Positions 8,610 through 18,264 of a stretch of 64,000 nucleotides of DNA are shown one piece after another; position 1 is the first letter of the stretch; each line of letters opens with the position of its first letter. The stretch spans positions 1 to 64,000 of the forward strand of contig DHGV01000001.1 in NCBI GenBank assembly GCA_002402945.1. Reading direction: 5' to 3'. The notes under the pieces are model-generated. The model worked only from the letters and a program-made list of their open reading frames with translations. It did no database searches and had not been told where the DNA came from. The DNA is from Pelotomaculum sp. UBA4789 (GTDB taxonomy: Bacteria > Bacillota > Desulfotomaculia > Desulfotomaculales > Pelotomaculaceae). Both the position numbers and the translations under genes were made by a program.

Positions 8610-9303
8610 CCATGCCTCTCCTGAAATCTACTTTCTTCACCAGACCCATCTGATGGCTCTGGCCGATCATCGTCTCTCCGGCACAATAAGAGCATATGGC
8701 TGCCGGCATAGAGTTCTTCAGTTCTTTGCCGGTTATGCTGCCTAGCTCCTTACTGTCGATGATCTCGTTTTTCAGCGCCAGTACTCCCTGCCCTGTCAGA
8801 CCGTTAATGTCCAAAATCCTAGCCTGTGGATTCTCCATTTCTACCTTATGTCGGAATACCTCCCGTTCAGCCTGGGACACTATATCGCCTTTGGTAATGA
8901 CCACAATATCAGCTGTGCCTAACATCGGCCCAACTTTCTTAGGCGTGTCTATGCCGATCAGATTGTCGATGACACAGACAGAGAGACAATCATGCACAGC
9001 CGGCGCACAACGATGGCATAGTCCTGCCGTTTCCAAAACCAACACATCTGCATTTTGCTCCCGAGCCCACAACTCCACCTCTTCTAAGTTGGAAACATAA
9101 AAATGATCCGGGCAAATATAGTCACTTAGACCTACAGCTACTGGTATGCCGAGCCGGGAATATTTCACATCATCAGATGTCTGCAGGCAGTCGATTTTGC
9201 ACGCTGCCACAACAAGCCCGTTTTTCAGCAGATGGCGGATAGTATGGACCATTACCGATGTCTTACCCGATGAAGGCGTGCCGGCAACAATAACAAAACG
9301 CAT
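8602..9303 (-). CDS. Cys-rich HypB/CobW-like P-loop GTPase
   Basis: 233 aa when read from the ATG at 9303 (MRFVIVAGTPSSGKTS), which fits SIMIBI-class GTPases; an upstream ATG would add 23 residues of unlikely leader. Walker A GTPSSGKT is at 8-15, an ETAG switch at 91-94 and the guanine motif TKGD at 137-140. It is rich in cysteine: CHRC at 96-99 right after ETAG, C106, C110, and CSYC at 204-207, all good for metal binding. HypB, UreG and CobW relatives load Ni, Zn or Co into enzymes. It is the first gene of the mod operon, so a molybdenum or other metal-insertion role is inferred. Confidence 0.78.
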   Translation of the reverse strand: MRFVIVAGTPSSGKTSVMVHTIRHLLKNGLVVAACKIDCLQTSDDVKYSRLGIPVAVGLSDYICPDHFYVSNLEEVELWAREQNADVLVLETAGLCHRCAPAVHDCLSVCVIDNLIGIDTPKKVGPMLGTADIVVITKGDIVSQAEREVFRHKVEMENPQARILDINGLTGQGVLALKNEIIDSKELGSITGKELKNSMPAAICSYCAGETMIGQSHQMGLVKKVDFRRGMDA

Positions 9304-9359
9304 GAGGATCACTCTTTTCTTTATATTAGCATCCACCATGACGGAACCACAGAACTTAA

Positions 9360-9403
9360 AGCTATATAACATTGCTTAACATAACATATATTATGATATA
9401 GCT
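9360..9403. promoter_or_regulatory. Palindromic operator candidate over the mod promoter
   Basis: Perfect 8-bp arms AGCTATAT and ATATAGCT are separated by 28 bases that contain further TAACAT/ATGTTA halves. One arm overlaps the -10 box. ModE sites in other bacteria are also TATA-rich inverted repeats, so a molybdate-responsive repressor site is possible. No modE gene lies in the window. Confidence 0.4.
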
Positions 9404-9421
9404 CTCCTAAATCAATGTCAA
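9393..9421 (-). promoter_or_regulatory. Sigma-A promoter of the GTPase-ABC-SBP-modDABC operon
   Basis: On the minus strand a perfect TTGACA (9416-9421) is followed by a 17-base spacer and TATCAT (9393-9398), one mismatch from consensus. The predicted transcript starts near 9386, about 80 bases before the GTPase ATG at 9303. The rest of 9422-9618 is AT-rich and holds nothing else I can recognise. Confidence 0.7.
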
Positions 9422-9618
9422 TTATCATATTATAATTTTTGTGTTACCTTATGTATCATTTTATCTGTTTATGTTCTTGAAGCATTGCTGGTAAATTTTA
9501 TCCCGGTGGTCAGAATATATCTATTTTTTAATTGAATTTACTTTTTAATTACCATAAAATACCATATATTAATTCTACACTTATCCGCGATCTTCGATAA
9601 GCATGATTTTCTATACAA

Positions 9619-9648
9619 TAAAAAAACCGGTGTGTTTCTGCACCGGCA
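9619..9648 (-). terminator. Terminator after the sensor kinase gene
   Basis: On the minus strand CCGGTG and CACCGG form a six-bp stem with an eight-base loop, followed by T6 and more T/A. It lies 50 bases beyond the kinase stop codon. Confidence 0.75.
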
Positions 9649-9698
9649 AGTCATCTTTTCCCCCTCATGGCAGGATTTAAACTCAGCAACATTAAATA

Positions 9699-11164
9699 TC
9701 AGCCCTTTTTGAAAATAATAAAAAATGTGGTTCCTTTGGGGCTGGTTTTAATTTTAATATCGGCGTTATGCCTGGCAGCAACACTGTAGCAAACCGCGAG
9801 GCCCAAACCTGTCCCTTCTTCCTTCGTTGTAAAGAATGGCGTGCCTATCTTATCCAAATCTTCCGCCGCAATCCCGTGACCCTGATCACTTACTGTTAAG
9901 ACTACATCACTTAGGTTCATGTATGTTCTTATTGTAAGTTTTCTGCCGGTATCCATCGCTTCCAGGCCGTTGCGCACCAGGTTCAAAACCAGTTGACGTA
10001 TCTCTTTTTCGTCGAGCAGGATATCCACAACTTCATTAAGTTCAAAAACAACATCTTTTTTCCCGCGTACGGCGCTGGCCTGTATTAAATGGGAAATTGC
10101 ATTTAAGATTTCGTTTAATCCCTGTTTCCTTAATGTCAGGGGCTTGCTTCTGGCCAGGAAAAGAAATTCTTCAACGATAGAGTTGGCTTGATGCAGTTCT
10201 TCAATTATAAAATCAAAATAAATACTATTTGGTGTTTTCTCTGTTTCAATTTTTAAGATTTCGGCAAAACCGAGAATGTTCGTCATGTGGTTCCGGATCT
10301 CGTGAGCAATAGTAGCTGCCATCTCACCCACCAGGTTCAAGCGATCCAGGTGGGCCATTTCCCTGTTAAATCTTTTGCGCTCCGTAATATCGTTTACAAT
10401 GACCAGGACGCACTGCATGTCGTTAATTTCAATAATTTCAGCTGAAAACAGACCGTCGCGCAGCTCGCCTGATTCCTTTTTAAAGATAATTTCCTTGTTG
10501 CGGATACCGCTGTCCTCGCTAAGCTGTAATAATAACTCTTCGCGTTCACCCGGAATGGACCAAAAGCCGCAATCGGATATCTTCTTGCCAATAACACTGG
10601 CCCTCGTACGGCCGACAGTCTGTAAAAAGACGTCATTAACATCAATGATTGCACCGTCATCCAGCGATGTAATAGACATTGGATAAGGGCTGGCGCGGAA
10701 AGCCTTGGAAAAACGCTCCTCTGACAGGCGCAGTTCTTTTTCCATTTGCTTGTGCTTGGTTATATCCCGAAAGCATTCAATTGCCCCAAGCGGGTTGCCT
10801 TTATCATCATAAAGAGGTGAGGCTGTTCCCCACAGGTAGGCCCCTTTCCCAATATGTAAGATTGGACAAAAAGTTTCAGCAAAAACACGATTGCCTTTTC
10901 TTTCCACAAATTTGTAAAGTAATTCGTTCTTCCTGTCTTCCCAAAAAATAAAATCGGCTAGACCAGGCCTTTTTATGCCATAAAAAGGGACAGCATAAGC
11001 ATAATCCCCCCCCTGCCGATTATATCCTCTTTTTTTACACCCGTCATTTCCTCTAAGGCAAGGTTCCAGGCGATCACCCTGCGTTCCTCGTCTAAGACAA
11101 ATGTAGCATCAGGCAGAAATTCTACTATATCCAAATAATGAGGAAAAGTCTGATTTATTTCCAT
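9699..11164 (-). pseudogene. PAS-domain sensor histidine kinase, frameshifted at a G8 tract
   Basis: Two frames form one kinase. The first (about 11000-11164) starts [19 protein letters not shown] and enters a PAS domain at [15 protein letters not shown]. It leaves frame at eight Gs (C8 on plus, 11006-11013) and ends soon after. The rest stays open from the G tract to 9699: end of the first PAS ([15 protein letters not shown]), a second PAS, HisKA with H-box IAHEIRNHMTNILGF, and HATPase_c with DQGHGIAAEDLDKIGTPFFTTK and GLGLAV. Six or nine Gs would restore [11 protein letters not shown]. No membrane segment is seen, so the sensor is cytosolic, like sporulation-type kinases. No response regulator is adjacent. 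The break may be slippage, phase variation or sequencing error. Confidence 0.75.
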
Positions 11165-11346
11165 ACTACCGTATCACCGTCCTGCAAATACTTCAATTCT
11201 AACTTTTCCCCTATGCGGTAAAACATTAAAATACATATTACCAGTAATTTATATTAGTGTAAACACCTATTTTGTTTGACAGCACTCGATAGCCTTTTAC
11301 GACGTCTCCTGGTGCGGCATAGGTCATCAGCCGGGACATGAGAGCA

Positions 11347-12372
11347 TTACACTGCAGTTCCCATCCGCTTCCCTTCAAAGGCGACCCGGCGCTTCAGGTC
11401 CTCCATCAGGATGCCAAACTCTGTCAGGTCCAGGGACTGGGCCCCGTCACACAGGGCCTGGGCCGGATCGTTGTGGGTTTCGATCATCAGGCCATCCGCT
11501 CCGACCGCTACCGCCGCCCGCGCCAGCGGTGCAACCAGCCCGCGGAGGCCGGCGGCATGGCTGGGATCGACGATAATCGGCAGGTGGGTTTTTTGTTTCA
11601 GCAGCGGCACAGCAGACAAATCGAGGGTGTTGCGGGTGGCCGGTTCAAAAGTGCGTATCCCCCGCTCACACAGGATGACCTGGCTGTTTCCTTCCGACAA
11701 AATATACTCGGCGCTCATTAAAAGTTCTTCCAGGGTATTGGCGAGACCACGTTTGAGCAGCACGGGCTTGTTCATGCGTCCGACCTCCCTCAGCAGGTCG
11801 AAGTTCTGCATATTGCGGGCCCCGATCTGGATGACGTCAATCTCTTCAAACAACAGCAGCTGGGTCTGGTTCATCACCTCGGTGACAACCGGCAGGCCAG
11901 TCTCGCGCTTGGCCTCCAGCAGCAAGCGCAGGCCCTCCTCCTGAAGGCCCATGAAGGCATAGGGCGAAGTGCGCGGTTTGAAGGCGCCGCCTCTCAGCAG
12001 CGTGGCGCCGCTGGCTTTGACCGATTTGGCCACTGCGATAATCTGTTCTTCACTTTCTACCGAGCAGGGTCCCGATATTACCTGGAACATGCCGGTCCCA
12101 AAGAGTACGCCGCCTGCGTTGACTACCGTGTCCTCCGGGTGGACGGTCCTGTTCACGGCCTTGTAGGGTTCGGTAACCCGTTTTCCGTACTCCACAATGA
12201 CGTTAGTCTGGACCACGGTATCCAGATCAATCGTGGCCGTGTTGCCGATCAGGCAGACCACGGTATGTTCGGTGCCGGTGCTCAAAAAAGTCTTGAAACC
12301 GCGGGCTTCAATTTTAGCGGTGAATTCATCTATTTTTGGCCGGGGCACACCCGGTTTTAATACAAAAAGCAT
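11347..12372 (-). CDS. aroF: DAHP synthase, ferredoxin-like-domain type
   Basis: 3-deoxy-7-phosphoheptulonate synthase joins erythrose-4-phosphate and PEP, the first step of the shikimate pathway. The protein (341 aa from ATG 12372) has an N-terminal ferredoxin/ACT-like regulatory domain (MLFVLKPG to about residue 70) and then the TIM barrel with [36 protein letters not shown] and DPSHAAG. This is the type I-beta (Thermotoga/Bacillus-like) form. The ribosome site AAGGGGAGG overlaps the end of trpA, so it is the last gene of the trp operon. A tryptophan-controlled pathway-entry enzyme makes sense here. Confidence 0.93.
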   Translation of the reverse strand: MLFVLKPGVPRPKIDEFTAKIEARGFKTFLSTGTEHTVVCLIGNTATIDLDTVVQTNVIVEYGKRVTEPYKAVNRTVHPEDTVVNAGGVLFGTGMFQVISGPCSVESEEQIIAVAKSVKASGATLLRGGAFKPRTSPYAFMGLQEEGLRLLLEAKRETGLPVVTEVMNQTQLLLFEEIDVIQIGARNMQNFDLLREVGRMNKPVLLKRGLANTLEELLMSAEYILSEGNSQVILCERGIRTFEPATRNTLDLSAVPLLKQKTHLPIIVDPSHAAGLRGLVAPLARAAVAVGADGLMIETHNDPAQALCDGAQSLDLTEFGILMEDLKRRVAFEGKRMGTAV

Positions 12373-12388
12373 CTGCTGCTGCCTCCCC

Positions 12389-13159
12389 TTATTCAATGGC
12401 CGCTTTCATCTGCCGCACATAAGCGGAGATCGGGCCGACACATTCCACCCCGTATTGTTCGGCTATTTTCACAATCGCGCTGCCCACAATTACCCCGTCT
12501 GCATACCCGGCCATTGTCCTGGCCTGCTCCGGGGTCGAGATGCCGAAGCCGATAGCGCAGGGTATGTCCCTGGCAGCCTTCACCAGAGCAACCATCTCGG
12601 CGATGTCAGTGGTGATCCGGCTGCGCACACCGGTTACCCCCAGAGAGGAAACACAGTAGACAAAACCTTCAGCCCCGGCGGCGATCATGGAGATACGATG
12701 CTTGGAGGTGGGCGCGATCAGTGAAATCAAATCTATGCCCCGGGCCTGGCAGCTGGAGAGGAGTTCCTCTTTCTCCTCGAAGGGCAGGTCGGGCACGACC
12801 ATCGCATCGATGCCGCACGCCGCCGCCCGCTTCATGAACCGCTCAACACCGTAAACAAACACCGGATTGACATAAGTCATGAAAGCCAGTGGGACACTGG
12901 TTTTTTTCCTGACCCGCTCCAGCATGTCAAAGATTTTATCGGTGGTGGCGCCCGCTGCCAGTGCGCGCTCACTGGCATTCTGGATCACTACACCCTCGGC
13001 GATCGGATCTGAAAAAGGTATGCCGATTTCAATCAGATCAGCGCCCGCCTGGCTCATAGCCGGTATTAATTTTTCTGTAGTCTCCAGATTGGGATCACCG
13101 GCAGTGATGAAAGCAATAAAGGCCTTCCCTTTGCTGAATACATTTTTAACTCTACTCAT
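12389..13159 (-). CDS. trpA: Tryptophan synthase alpha subunit
   Basis: 256 aa. It cleaves indole-3-glycerol phosphate to indole and glyceraldehyde-3-phosphate. Family marks are [19 protein letters not shown], the catalytic Glu in [15 protein letters not shown], the Asp in [14 protein letters not shown], and the phosphate-binding [10 protein letters not shown] and GSAIVK loops. Length is slightly short of E. coli TrpA (268). It overlaps trpB by eight bases and works as the alpha2beta2 complex with it, passing indole through the tunnel. aroF follows directly. Confidence 0.95.
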   Translation of the reverse strand: MSRVKNVFSKGKAFIAFITAGDPNLETTEKLIPAMSQAGADLIEIGIPFSDPIAEGVVIQNASERALAAGATTDKIFDMLERVRKKTSVPLAFMTYVNPVFVYGVERFMKRAAACGIDAMVVPDLPFEEKEELLSSCQARGIDLISLIAPTSKHRISMIAAGAEGFVYCVSSLGVTGVRSRITTDIAEMVALVKAARDIPCAIGFGISTPEQARTMAGYADGVIVGSAIVKIAEQYGVECVGPISAYVRQMKAAIE

Positions 13160-14336
13160 CTATTTTCACCCCTCTGTAACGGGCTATAGCCGCCACGTCT
13201 TTATCACCGCGGCCGGAAATGTTGATCACGATGATCTTGTCCCCAGCCATTTTCGGGGCCAGCCGGCAGGCGTAAGCAACCGCGTGGGCGCTTTCAATGG
13301 CGGGGATAATCCCTTCAGTGCGCGAGAGGTATTCAAAGGCCTCCACCGCTTCCAGGTCAGTCACCGGCACATACTGCGCCCGGCCTGTGTCTGCCAGCAT
13401 GGCATGCTCCGGGCCAATACCCGGGTAGTCCAGGCCGGCGGAGATGGAGTAGACCGGGGCAATCTGACCAAACTCGTCCTGGCAGAAATAAGACTTCATG
13501 CCGTGAAATATCCCCACGCTGCCGTTGGCCAGGGTGGCGGCGTTTTTGGGATTGTCTACGCCTAGCCCTGCGGCTTCGCAGCCGATCAGCTGCACCGTCG
13601 GGTCATCGATGAACTCATAAAAGGCTCCTATGGCGTTGCTGCCGCCGCCGACACAGGCGATCACCGCGTCAGGCAGCCGGTGCTCCACGGCCTGCAGCTG
13701 TTCTTTGATTTCTTTGCCGATCATCTTCTGGAAGTCCCGCACAATGGTTGGATACGGGTGAGGCCCCATCACCGAACCAAGCACATAGTAGGTATCATCC
13801 ATGCGTGAAGTCCATTCGCGCATGGTTTCGTTGACGGCATCCTTGAGCGTCTGGGTGCCGCTTTCGACAACATTTACTTTAGCTCCGAGCAGCTCCATGC
13901 GAAAGACATTCAGCGCCTGCCGCTGTGTGTCTTCCCTGCCCATAAAGATTTCGCATTCCAGGTCCATCAGCGCTGCTGCGGTGGCTGTGGCCACGCCATG
14001 CTGCCCCGCGCCGGTTTCCGCGATCACCCTGGTTTTGCCCATCTTTTTAGCCAGGAGCGCCTGCCCTAAAACATTATTGATTTTATGGGAGCCGGTGTGG
14101 TTCAGATCCTCCCGTTTGAGATAGATCTTGGCCCCGCCCAGGTCCCGGGTCATCTTTTGCGCGTAGTAAAGAATGGAGGGACGCCCGGCATAGTTTTTCA
14201 TCAGCTCGTCCAGTTCCAGCTGGAAATGCTCGTCTTTACGATAATATTCATAGGCCTCTTCCAGCTCCAGGACCGCGTTCATCAGCGTTTCCGGGATATA
14301 CTGCCCGCCATAGTTTCCGAAACGGCCTTTCTTCAT
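13152..14336 (-). CDS. trpB: Tryptophan synthase beta subunit
   Basis: 394 aa PLP enzyme that condenses indole with serine. The PLP lysine is K85 in HTGSHKINN, and the phosphate-binding GGGSNAIG loop is near residue 230. The [17 protein letters not shown] and [11 protein letters not shown] segments identify the TrpB1 (TrpA-partnered) type rather than TrpB2. An AAGGAAGGAAA site precedes the ATG. Only 37 bases separate it from trpC upstream. In many operons trpF occupies that position, but there is no room for it here. Confidence 0.96.
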   Translation of the reverse strand: MKKGRFGNYGGQYIPETLMNAVLELEEAYEYYRKDEHFQLELDELMKNYAGRPSILYYAQKMTRDLGGAKIYLKREDLNHTGSHKINNVLGQALLAKKMGKTRVIAETGAGQHGVATATAAALMDLECEIFMGREDTQRQALNVFRMELLGAKVNVVESGTQTLKDAVNETMREWTSRMDDTYYVLGSVMGPHPYPTIVRDFQKMIGKEIKEQLQAVEHRLPDAVIACVGGGSNAIGAFYEFIDDPTVQLIGCEAAGLGVDNPKNAATLANGSVGIFHGMKSYFCQDEFGQIAPVYSISAGLDYPGIGPEHAMLADTGRAQYVPVTDLEAVEAFEYLSRTEGIIPAIESAHAVAYACRLAPKMAGDKIIVINISGRGDKDVAAIARYRGVKIDE

Positions 14337-14373
14337 GATTTTTCCTTCCTTTCGTTTATATCTCTATCCATAT

Positions 14374-15159
14374 TCATCGGCCGGCTCCCCGCAGTTCGGC
14401 CAGCATTTTTTTCTTGTCCGGGCTTCGCATCAGCGCTTCCCCGATCAGCACCGCGTTGACTTTGGCCCGGCGCAGCGCCTCGATGTCTGCCGCAGTGCGG
14501 ATGCCGCTTTCGGCTACAAAAATAATGTTTTCAGGCACCAGCTTCCGCAGCGTAATGCTGTTATCAAGATTCACCGTGAAATCTTTGAGGTTGCGGTTGT
14601 TTACACCAATGATCCGCCCGCCGGCGGCCAGAGCCGATGCGACCTCCCGCTCGTCGTGCGCTTCCACCAGCGCGGCCAGGCCCAGCTCGTCGCAGACCGC
14701 AATATAGTCCCTGAGGGCCGGCGTATCCAGCAGGGCGCAGATGAGCAGGACTGCTGAGGCGCCGATGATTTTGGCCTCATAAAGCTGGTATGCGTCCACG
14801 GTAAAGTCCTTGCGCAGCACAGGGATGGCCACCGCTTGTTGAATTTCCGTAAGATACTGGTCACTGCCCAGGAAATATTCCGGTTCCGTGAGCACCGAGA
14901 TCGCGGCTGCCCCGGCCTGCTCATATTCCAGGGCGATCTGCAGATACGGGAAGTCAGGCGCGATCAGGCCCAGCGAAGGGGAGGCCTTTTTTATTTCACA
15001 GATAAAATTGATCTCCGGGCCGCGCAGGGCCTTTTCAAAGGGGAAACCGGTATCCGTATTTAATTTCCCTGCCGCGGTTTTCATTTGTTCCAGGGAGATG
15101 CGCGTTTGGTTATGCGCCACCCGCCTGCGGGCTGCTGCTGCCAGCTGCTCTAAGATCAT
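14374..15159 (-). CDS. trpC: Indole-3-glycerol phosphate synthase
   Basis: 261 aa single-domain IGPS that closes CdRP to indole-3-glycerol phosphate. Conserved marks are ICEIKKASPSLG (catalytic Lys), SVLTEPEYFLGS, VLRKDFTVDAYQ, VNNRNLKDF and VAESGIRT. It overlaps trpD by four bases. It is not fused to TrpF as in E. coli, and ends as expected for a stand-alone IGPS, so the PRA isomerase step is not supplied by this protein. Confidence 0.95.
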   Translation of the reverse strand: MILEQLAAAARRRVAHNQTRISLEQMKTAAGKLNTDTGFPFEKALRGPEINFICEIKKASPSLGLIAPDFPYLQIALEYEQAGAAAISVLTEPEYFLGSDQYLTEIQQAVAIPVLRKDFTVDAYQLYEAKIIGASAVLLICALLDTPALRDYIAVCDELGLAALVEAHDEREVASALAAGGRIIGVNNRNLKDFTVNLDNSITLRKLVPENIIFVAESGIRTAADIEALRRAKVNAVLIGEALMRSPDKKKMLAELRGAGR

Positions 15160-16178
15160 TGCGTCAGCTCATTGGTCAAACGGCGGAACTCCTCCAGTTT
15201 GGCCGCCACTTTGCCGGAGTCGATCAGGTCCTGGGCTGTTTTGACACAGTCGGCTATGGTGCAGTTGTCAATCCCCAGGTAGAGCGCCATCGCCGCGTTG
15301 AGTACCACGACATCCCTTTTGGGCCCCTTTTCCCTGCCGCTCAGGATGTCCAGGGTAATCCGGGCATTCTCTTCCGGAGTGCCGCCTGCCAGGTCCTCCA
15401 TTTTGCAGCGCTTAAAGCCAAACTGCTCCGGAGTTATATCGTAACTGGTAAGAGCGCCATAGCGGATTTCACAGACATGCGTTGCCCCAGTGAGTGTCAC
15501 CTCATCCATCCCGTCACTGCCGTTCACCGCTACCCCCCGCACCACACCCAGGTTGGAAAGCACCTGGGCCAGCTGCTCCACCAGGTTGCGGTCATATACG
15601 CCCATCAGCTGCATGGTGGCTCCAGCCGGGTTGGACAGGGGACCCAGGACGTTGAAAATGGTCCGGGCGCCCATTTCCCGGCGCACCGGCGCCGCGTGTT
15701 TCATCGAGGAATGGTAGATCTGGGCAAACATAAAGCAGATGTTGCTCTTTTTTAAAATTTCTTCATTTTGTTCAGGAGTAAGGTTCAGGTTTATCCCCAG
15801 ATGCTCCAGCACATCAGCCGCGCCGCTTTTGCTTGACACGCCCCGGTTGCCGTGTTTGGCTACCGGGATCCCGCCGGCCGCCACTACGAAAGCAGCGGTG
15901 GTGGAAATGTTGAAGGTGCCGGTTTCATCGCCGCCGGTACCGACAATATCCATCACCCTGCGCACCGGTTTGATCTTGAGGCCTTTTTCACGCATGACCT
16001 CCGCACAGGCTGTGATCTCTTCTACGGTTTCGCCTTTCATCCGCAGCCCTGCCAGCAGCGCCCCCATCTGGGCCTGGGTGGCCGTACCGTCCATCATCTG
16101 CCGCATGGCCCCTTTGGTGGTCTCGTTGTCCAGGTCTTTGCCGCCCAATACTTGCTTTATCGCTTTCTGCATCATCAT
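15156..16178 (-). CDS. trpD: Anthranilate phosphoribosyltransferase
   Basis: 340 aa. It transfers the phosphoribosyl group of PRPP to anthranilate. The PRPP/Mg motif is DIVGTGGDETGTFNIST; KHGNRGVSSKSGAADVLE follows, and GPLSNPAGATMQLMGVY and SGVxDEVTLTG-like (NGSDGMDEVTLTG) segments are normal. The start is one of three successive ATGs after GGAGGG. It is separate from trpG, unlike the enterobacterial fusion. Upstream is trpG (9-base gap) and downstream trpC overlaps it. Confidence 0.95.
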   Translation of the reverse strand: MMMQKAIKQVLGGKDLDNETTKGAMRQMMDGTATQAQMGALLAGLRMKGETVEEITACAEVMREKGLKIKPVRRVMDIVGTGGDETGTFNISTTAAFVVAAGGIPVAKHGNRGVSSKSGAADVLEHLGINLNLTPEQNEEILKKSNICFMFAQIYHSSMKHAAPVRREMGARTIFNVLGPLSNPAGATMQLMGVYDRNLVEQLAQVLSNLGVVRGVAVNGSDGMDEVTLTGATHVCEIRYGALTSYDITPEQFGFKRCKMEDLAGGTPEENARITLDILSGREKGPKRDVVVLNAAMALYLGIDNCTIADCVKTAQDLIDSGKVAAKLEEFRRLTNELTQ

Positions 16179-16187
16179 GTTTCCCTC

Positions 16188-16754
16188 CTATATTTCCAAG
16201 AAATTGGCCAATATAACCGGTCCCAGCGGGGTCAGGATTGATTCGGGGTGGAACTGCACCCCGAAGACATCAAAATCAAGGTGTTTCACGGCCATCACCT
16301 CGCCCGTTTCATCCCTGGCAATAACCTGCAACTGGGCCGGGATGGTCTCTTTTTGGGCCGCCAGGGAATGATAACGCCCAGCCTCGATCTGTGGTGGCAG
16401 CCCTTTGAACAGGATGCAGGTATTGTCGATGCTGATCTGGCTTTTTTTGCCGTGCATCAGCCGCCGGGCGTGGCCGATGGCGGCTCCGTATGCCTCACAT
16501 ATCCCCTGGTGTCCCAGGCAGACCCCGAGAATGGCCGCACTGCCCGCCATCACCCTGACCACTTCCTCGCAGACGCCGGCATCTTTCGGATAGCCGGGAC
16601 CAGGCGACAGGATGATGTGGGAAGACTGCAGGGCTTTGATCTCCTCTACCGTCAGTTCATCGTTGCGTATGACGCGGATATCCGGATTGATGCCGCCTGC
16701 AATTTGCACCAGGTTATAAGAAAAACTATCATAATTGTCGATTAACAAGATCAT
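16188..16754 (-). CDS. trpG: Anthranilate synthase glutamine amidotransferase subunit
   Basis: 188 aa class-I amidotransferase that supplies ammonia from glutamine to TrpE. It begins MILLIDNYDSFSYNLVQ; the oxyanion SPGPGYPKDAG, catalytic Cys in LGVCLGHQ, and the His/Glu pair in GVQFHPESILT are all present. The ATG overlaps the trpE stop codon. In some Firmicutes one TrpG/PabA serves both anthranilate and p-aminobenzoate synthesis; its place inside the trp operon fits TrpG first, with a dual role possible. Confidence 0.94.
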   Translation of the reverse strand: MILLIDNYDSFSYNLVQIAGGINPDIRVIRNDELTVEEIKALQSSHIILSPGPGYPKDAGVCEEVVRVMAGSAAILGVCLGHQGICEAYGAAIGHARRLMHGKKSQISIDNTCILFKGLPPQIEAGRYHSLAAQKETIPAQLQVIARDETGEVMAVKHLDFDVFGVQFHPESILTPLGPVILANFLEI

Positions 16755-18214
16755 CAGTCATCCACCTCCCCTGCATTGCATATGGCATTGATCACGGCCA
16801 GCGCCTTATTTGCCGACTCCTCGTATTCGGTTTCGGGCACACTGTCCGCTACAATACCGCCGCCCGCCTGCACGTAGACTTTGTCATGCTGCTTCACCGC
16901 CATGCGGATGGCGATACAGGTGTCCATGTTCCCGGCGAAGTCCAGGTACCCCAGCGCGCCGCCGTAGATGCCGCGGGGATCCTTTTCCATTTCCTCGATG
17001 ATTTCGCACGCTCGGATTTTTGGCGCCCCGGACAGGGTGCCTGCGGGTAAAATGGCCTCAATAGCGCTGTACCCGTCACCTTCGGGAAGGATGTTGCCCT
17101 CTACCTGGGAGCAGATATGCATTATTTTTGAGTAACGGTGGATCATCATGTATTCGGTGACCTCGACTGAAGAGTACTGGGATATCCGGCCCAAATCGTT
17201 CCTGCCCAGATCCACAAGCATGTTGTGTTCGGCCAGTTCTTTTTCATCCGCCAACAGCTCCTTTTCCAGTCTTTTATCTTCTGCCTCTGTCCCCCCCCTG
17301 GGGCGGGAACCCGCCACCGGGAAAGTGGTCAGCCTGCCGTTTTGCAGGCGCACCAGGGTTTCAGGGGAAGTGCTGATGATCTCGTCTCCGTCGATATCCA
17401 TATAGACCATGTAAGGGGAGGGGTTAGTGGTCCTGAGTACCCGGTAAGCGTTGAGCAGGCTCTCTTTATAAGGTGCGGTAAACTGGCGGGAGATGACCGC
17501 CTGGAAGATATCCCCCTCTCGGATATACTCTTTGGTCCGCTCCACCATTGCGCAGTAGTCTTCTTTGGTCACGTTGCAGGTAAACCTGACATTTTTTTCA
17601 CTCTTCAGCCTGACCGGGTGCTGCCCGTCACGGATGAGCCCCGCTATCGCTTCCAGTTCAGCCATTGCCCGCCCGTAGTTTTCCATCACAAAGTCGGTCT
17701 GCATATTGACCACAATAAAAATTTTCTGTTTGAGATGGTCAAAGGCGATGACCTTGTCAAACAGCATCAGGTCAAAATCATTGCCGTCGTTTCGCTTTAT
17801 TTTCAACTTGGGTTCTGCGTATCCGATCATGGCATAGGCGAAATAACCCACAAACCCGCCGGTAAACGGAGGCATCTCCGGCAATTTTGGCGATTTATAT
17901 GCCCGCTGGATATCCCGCAGTACCTCCAAAGGGGTTTCGGTTTGGACGCTGGTGAGCGCACCATCGCGTTCGATGGTCACCAGGCCATCTTTGCAGGTTA
18001 CGCGCATCAGCGGATCGTATCCCAGGAAGGAGTAGCGCCCCCACTTTTCTCCCCCCTCGACGCTTTCCAGCAGAAAATACCGTTTGCTCAGGCCCGCCAG
18101 CTTGCGCAGGAGGGTAATGGGAGTGATGACATCCGCGTAAATTTCCCGGCATATCGGAATCACACTGTACTCACGCGCCAGTTTCTGTATGGTTTCGCTG
18201 CCTGGTCTAATCAT
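16754..18214 (-). CDS. trpE: Anthranilate synthase component I
   Basis: 486 aa from ATG 18214 (GAGG seven bases upstream; a TTG 21 bases earlier is also open). With TrpG it converts chorismate to anthranilate. The tryptophan feedback motif LLESVEGGEKWGRYSF is at about residues 48-63. The chorismate-binding domain has ISTSPETLVRL, FPVAGSRPRGG, NDLGRISQYSSVEV, LPAGTLSGAPKIRA and VQAGGGIVADS. It is the first gene of the trp operon; a Trp T-box lies upstream, with a 300-bp hairpin-ended element between them. Confidence 0.95.
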   Translation of the reverse strand: MIRPGSETIQKLAREYSVIPICREIYADVITPITLLRKLAGLSKRYFLLESVEGGEKWGRYSFLGYDPLMRVTCKDGLVTIERDGALTSVQTETPLEVLRDIQRAYKSPKLPEMPPFTGGFVGYFAYAMIGYAEPKLKIKRNDGNDFDLMLFDKVIAFDHLKQKIFIVVNMQTDFVMENYGRAMAELEAIAGLIRDGQHPVRLKSEKNVRFTCNVTKEDYCAMVERTKEYIREGDIFQAVISRQFTAPYKESLLNAYRVLRTTNPSPYMVYMDIDGDEIISTSPETLVRLQNGRLTTFPVAGSRPRGGTEAEDKRLEKELLADEKELAEHNMLVDLGRNDLGRISQYSSVEVTEYMMIHRYSKIMHICSQVEGNILPEGDGYSAIEAILPAGTLSGAPKIRACEIIEEMEKDPRGIYGGALGYLDFAGNMDTCIAIRMAVKQHDKVYVQAGGGIVADSVPETEYEESANKALAVINAICNAGEVDD

Positions 18215-18264
18215 TTTCCAACCTCGTTTCCTCAATTGATGGGGATAATCTTTGCTGTTTATAA

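Noticed and set aside
9422..9618. Molybdenum-cofactor riboswitch upstream of the GTPase operon
   Set aside because: The region lies upstream of the mapped promoter motif, and the 80-base leader is too short and AT-rich for the Moco RNA fold.
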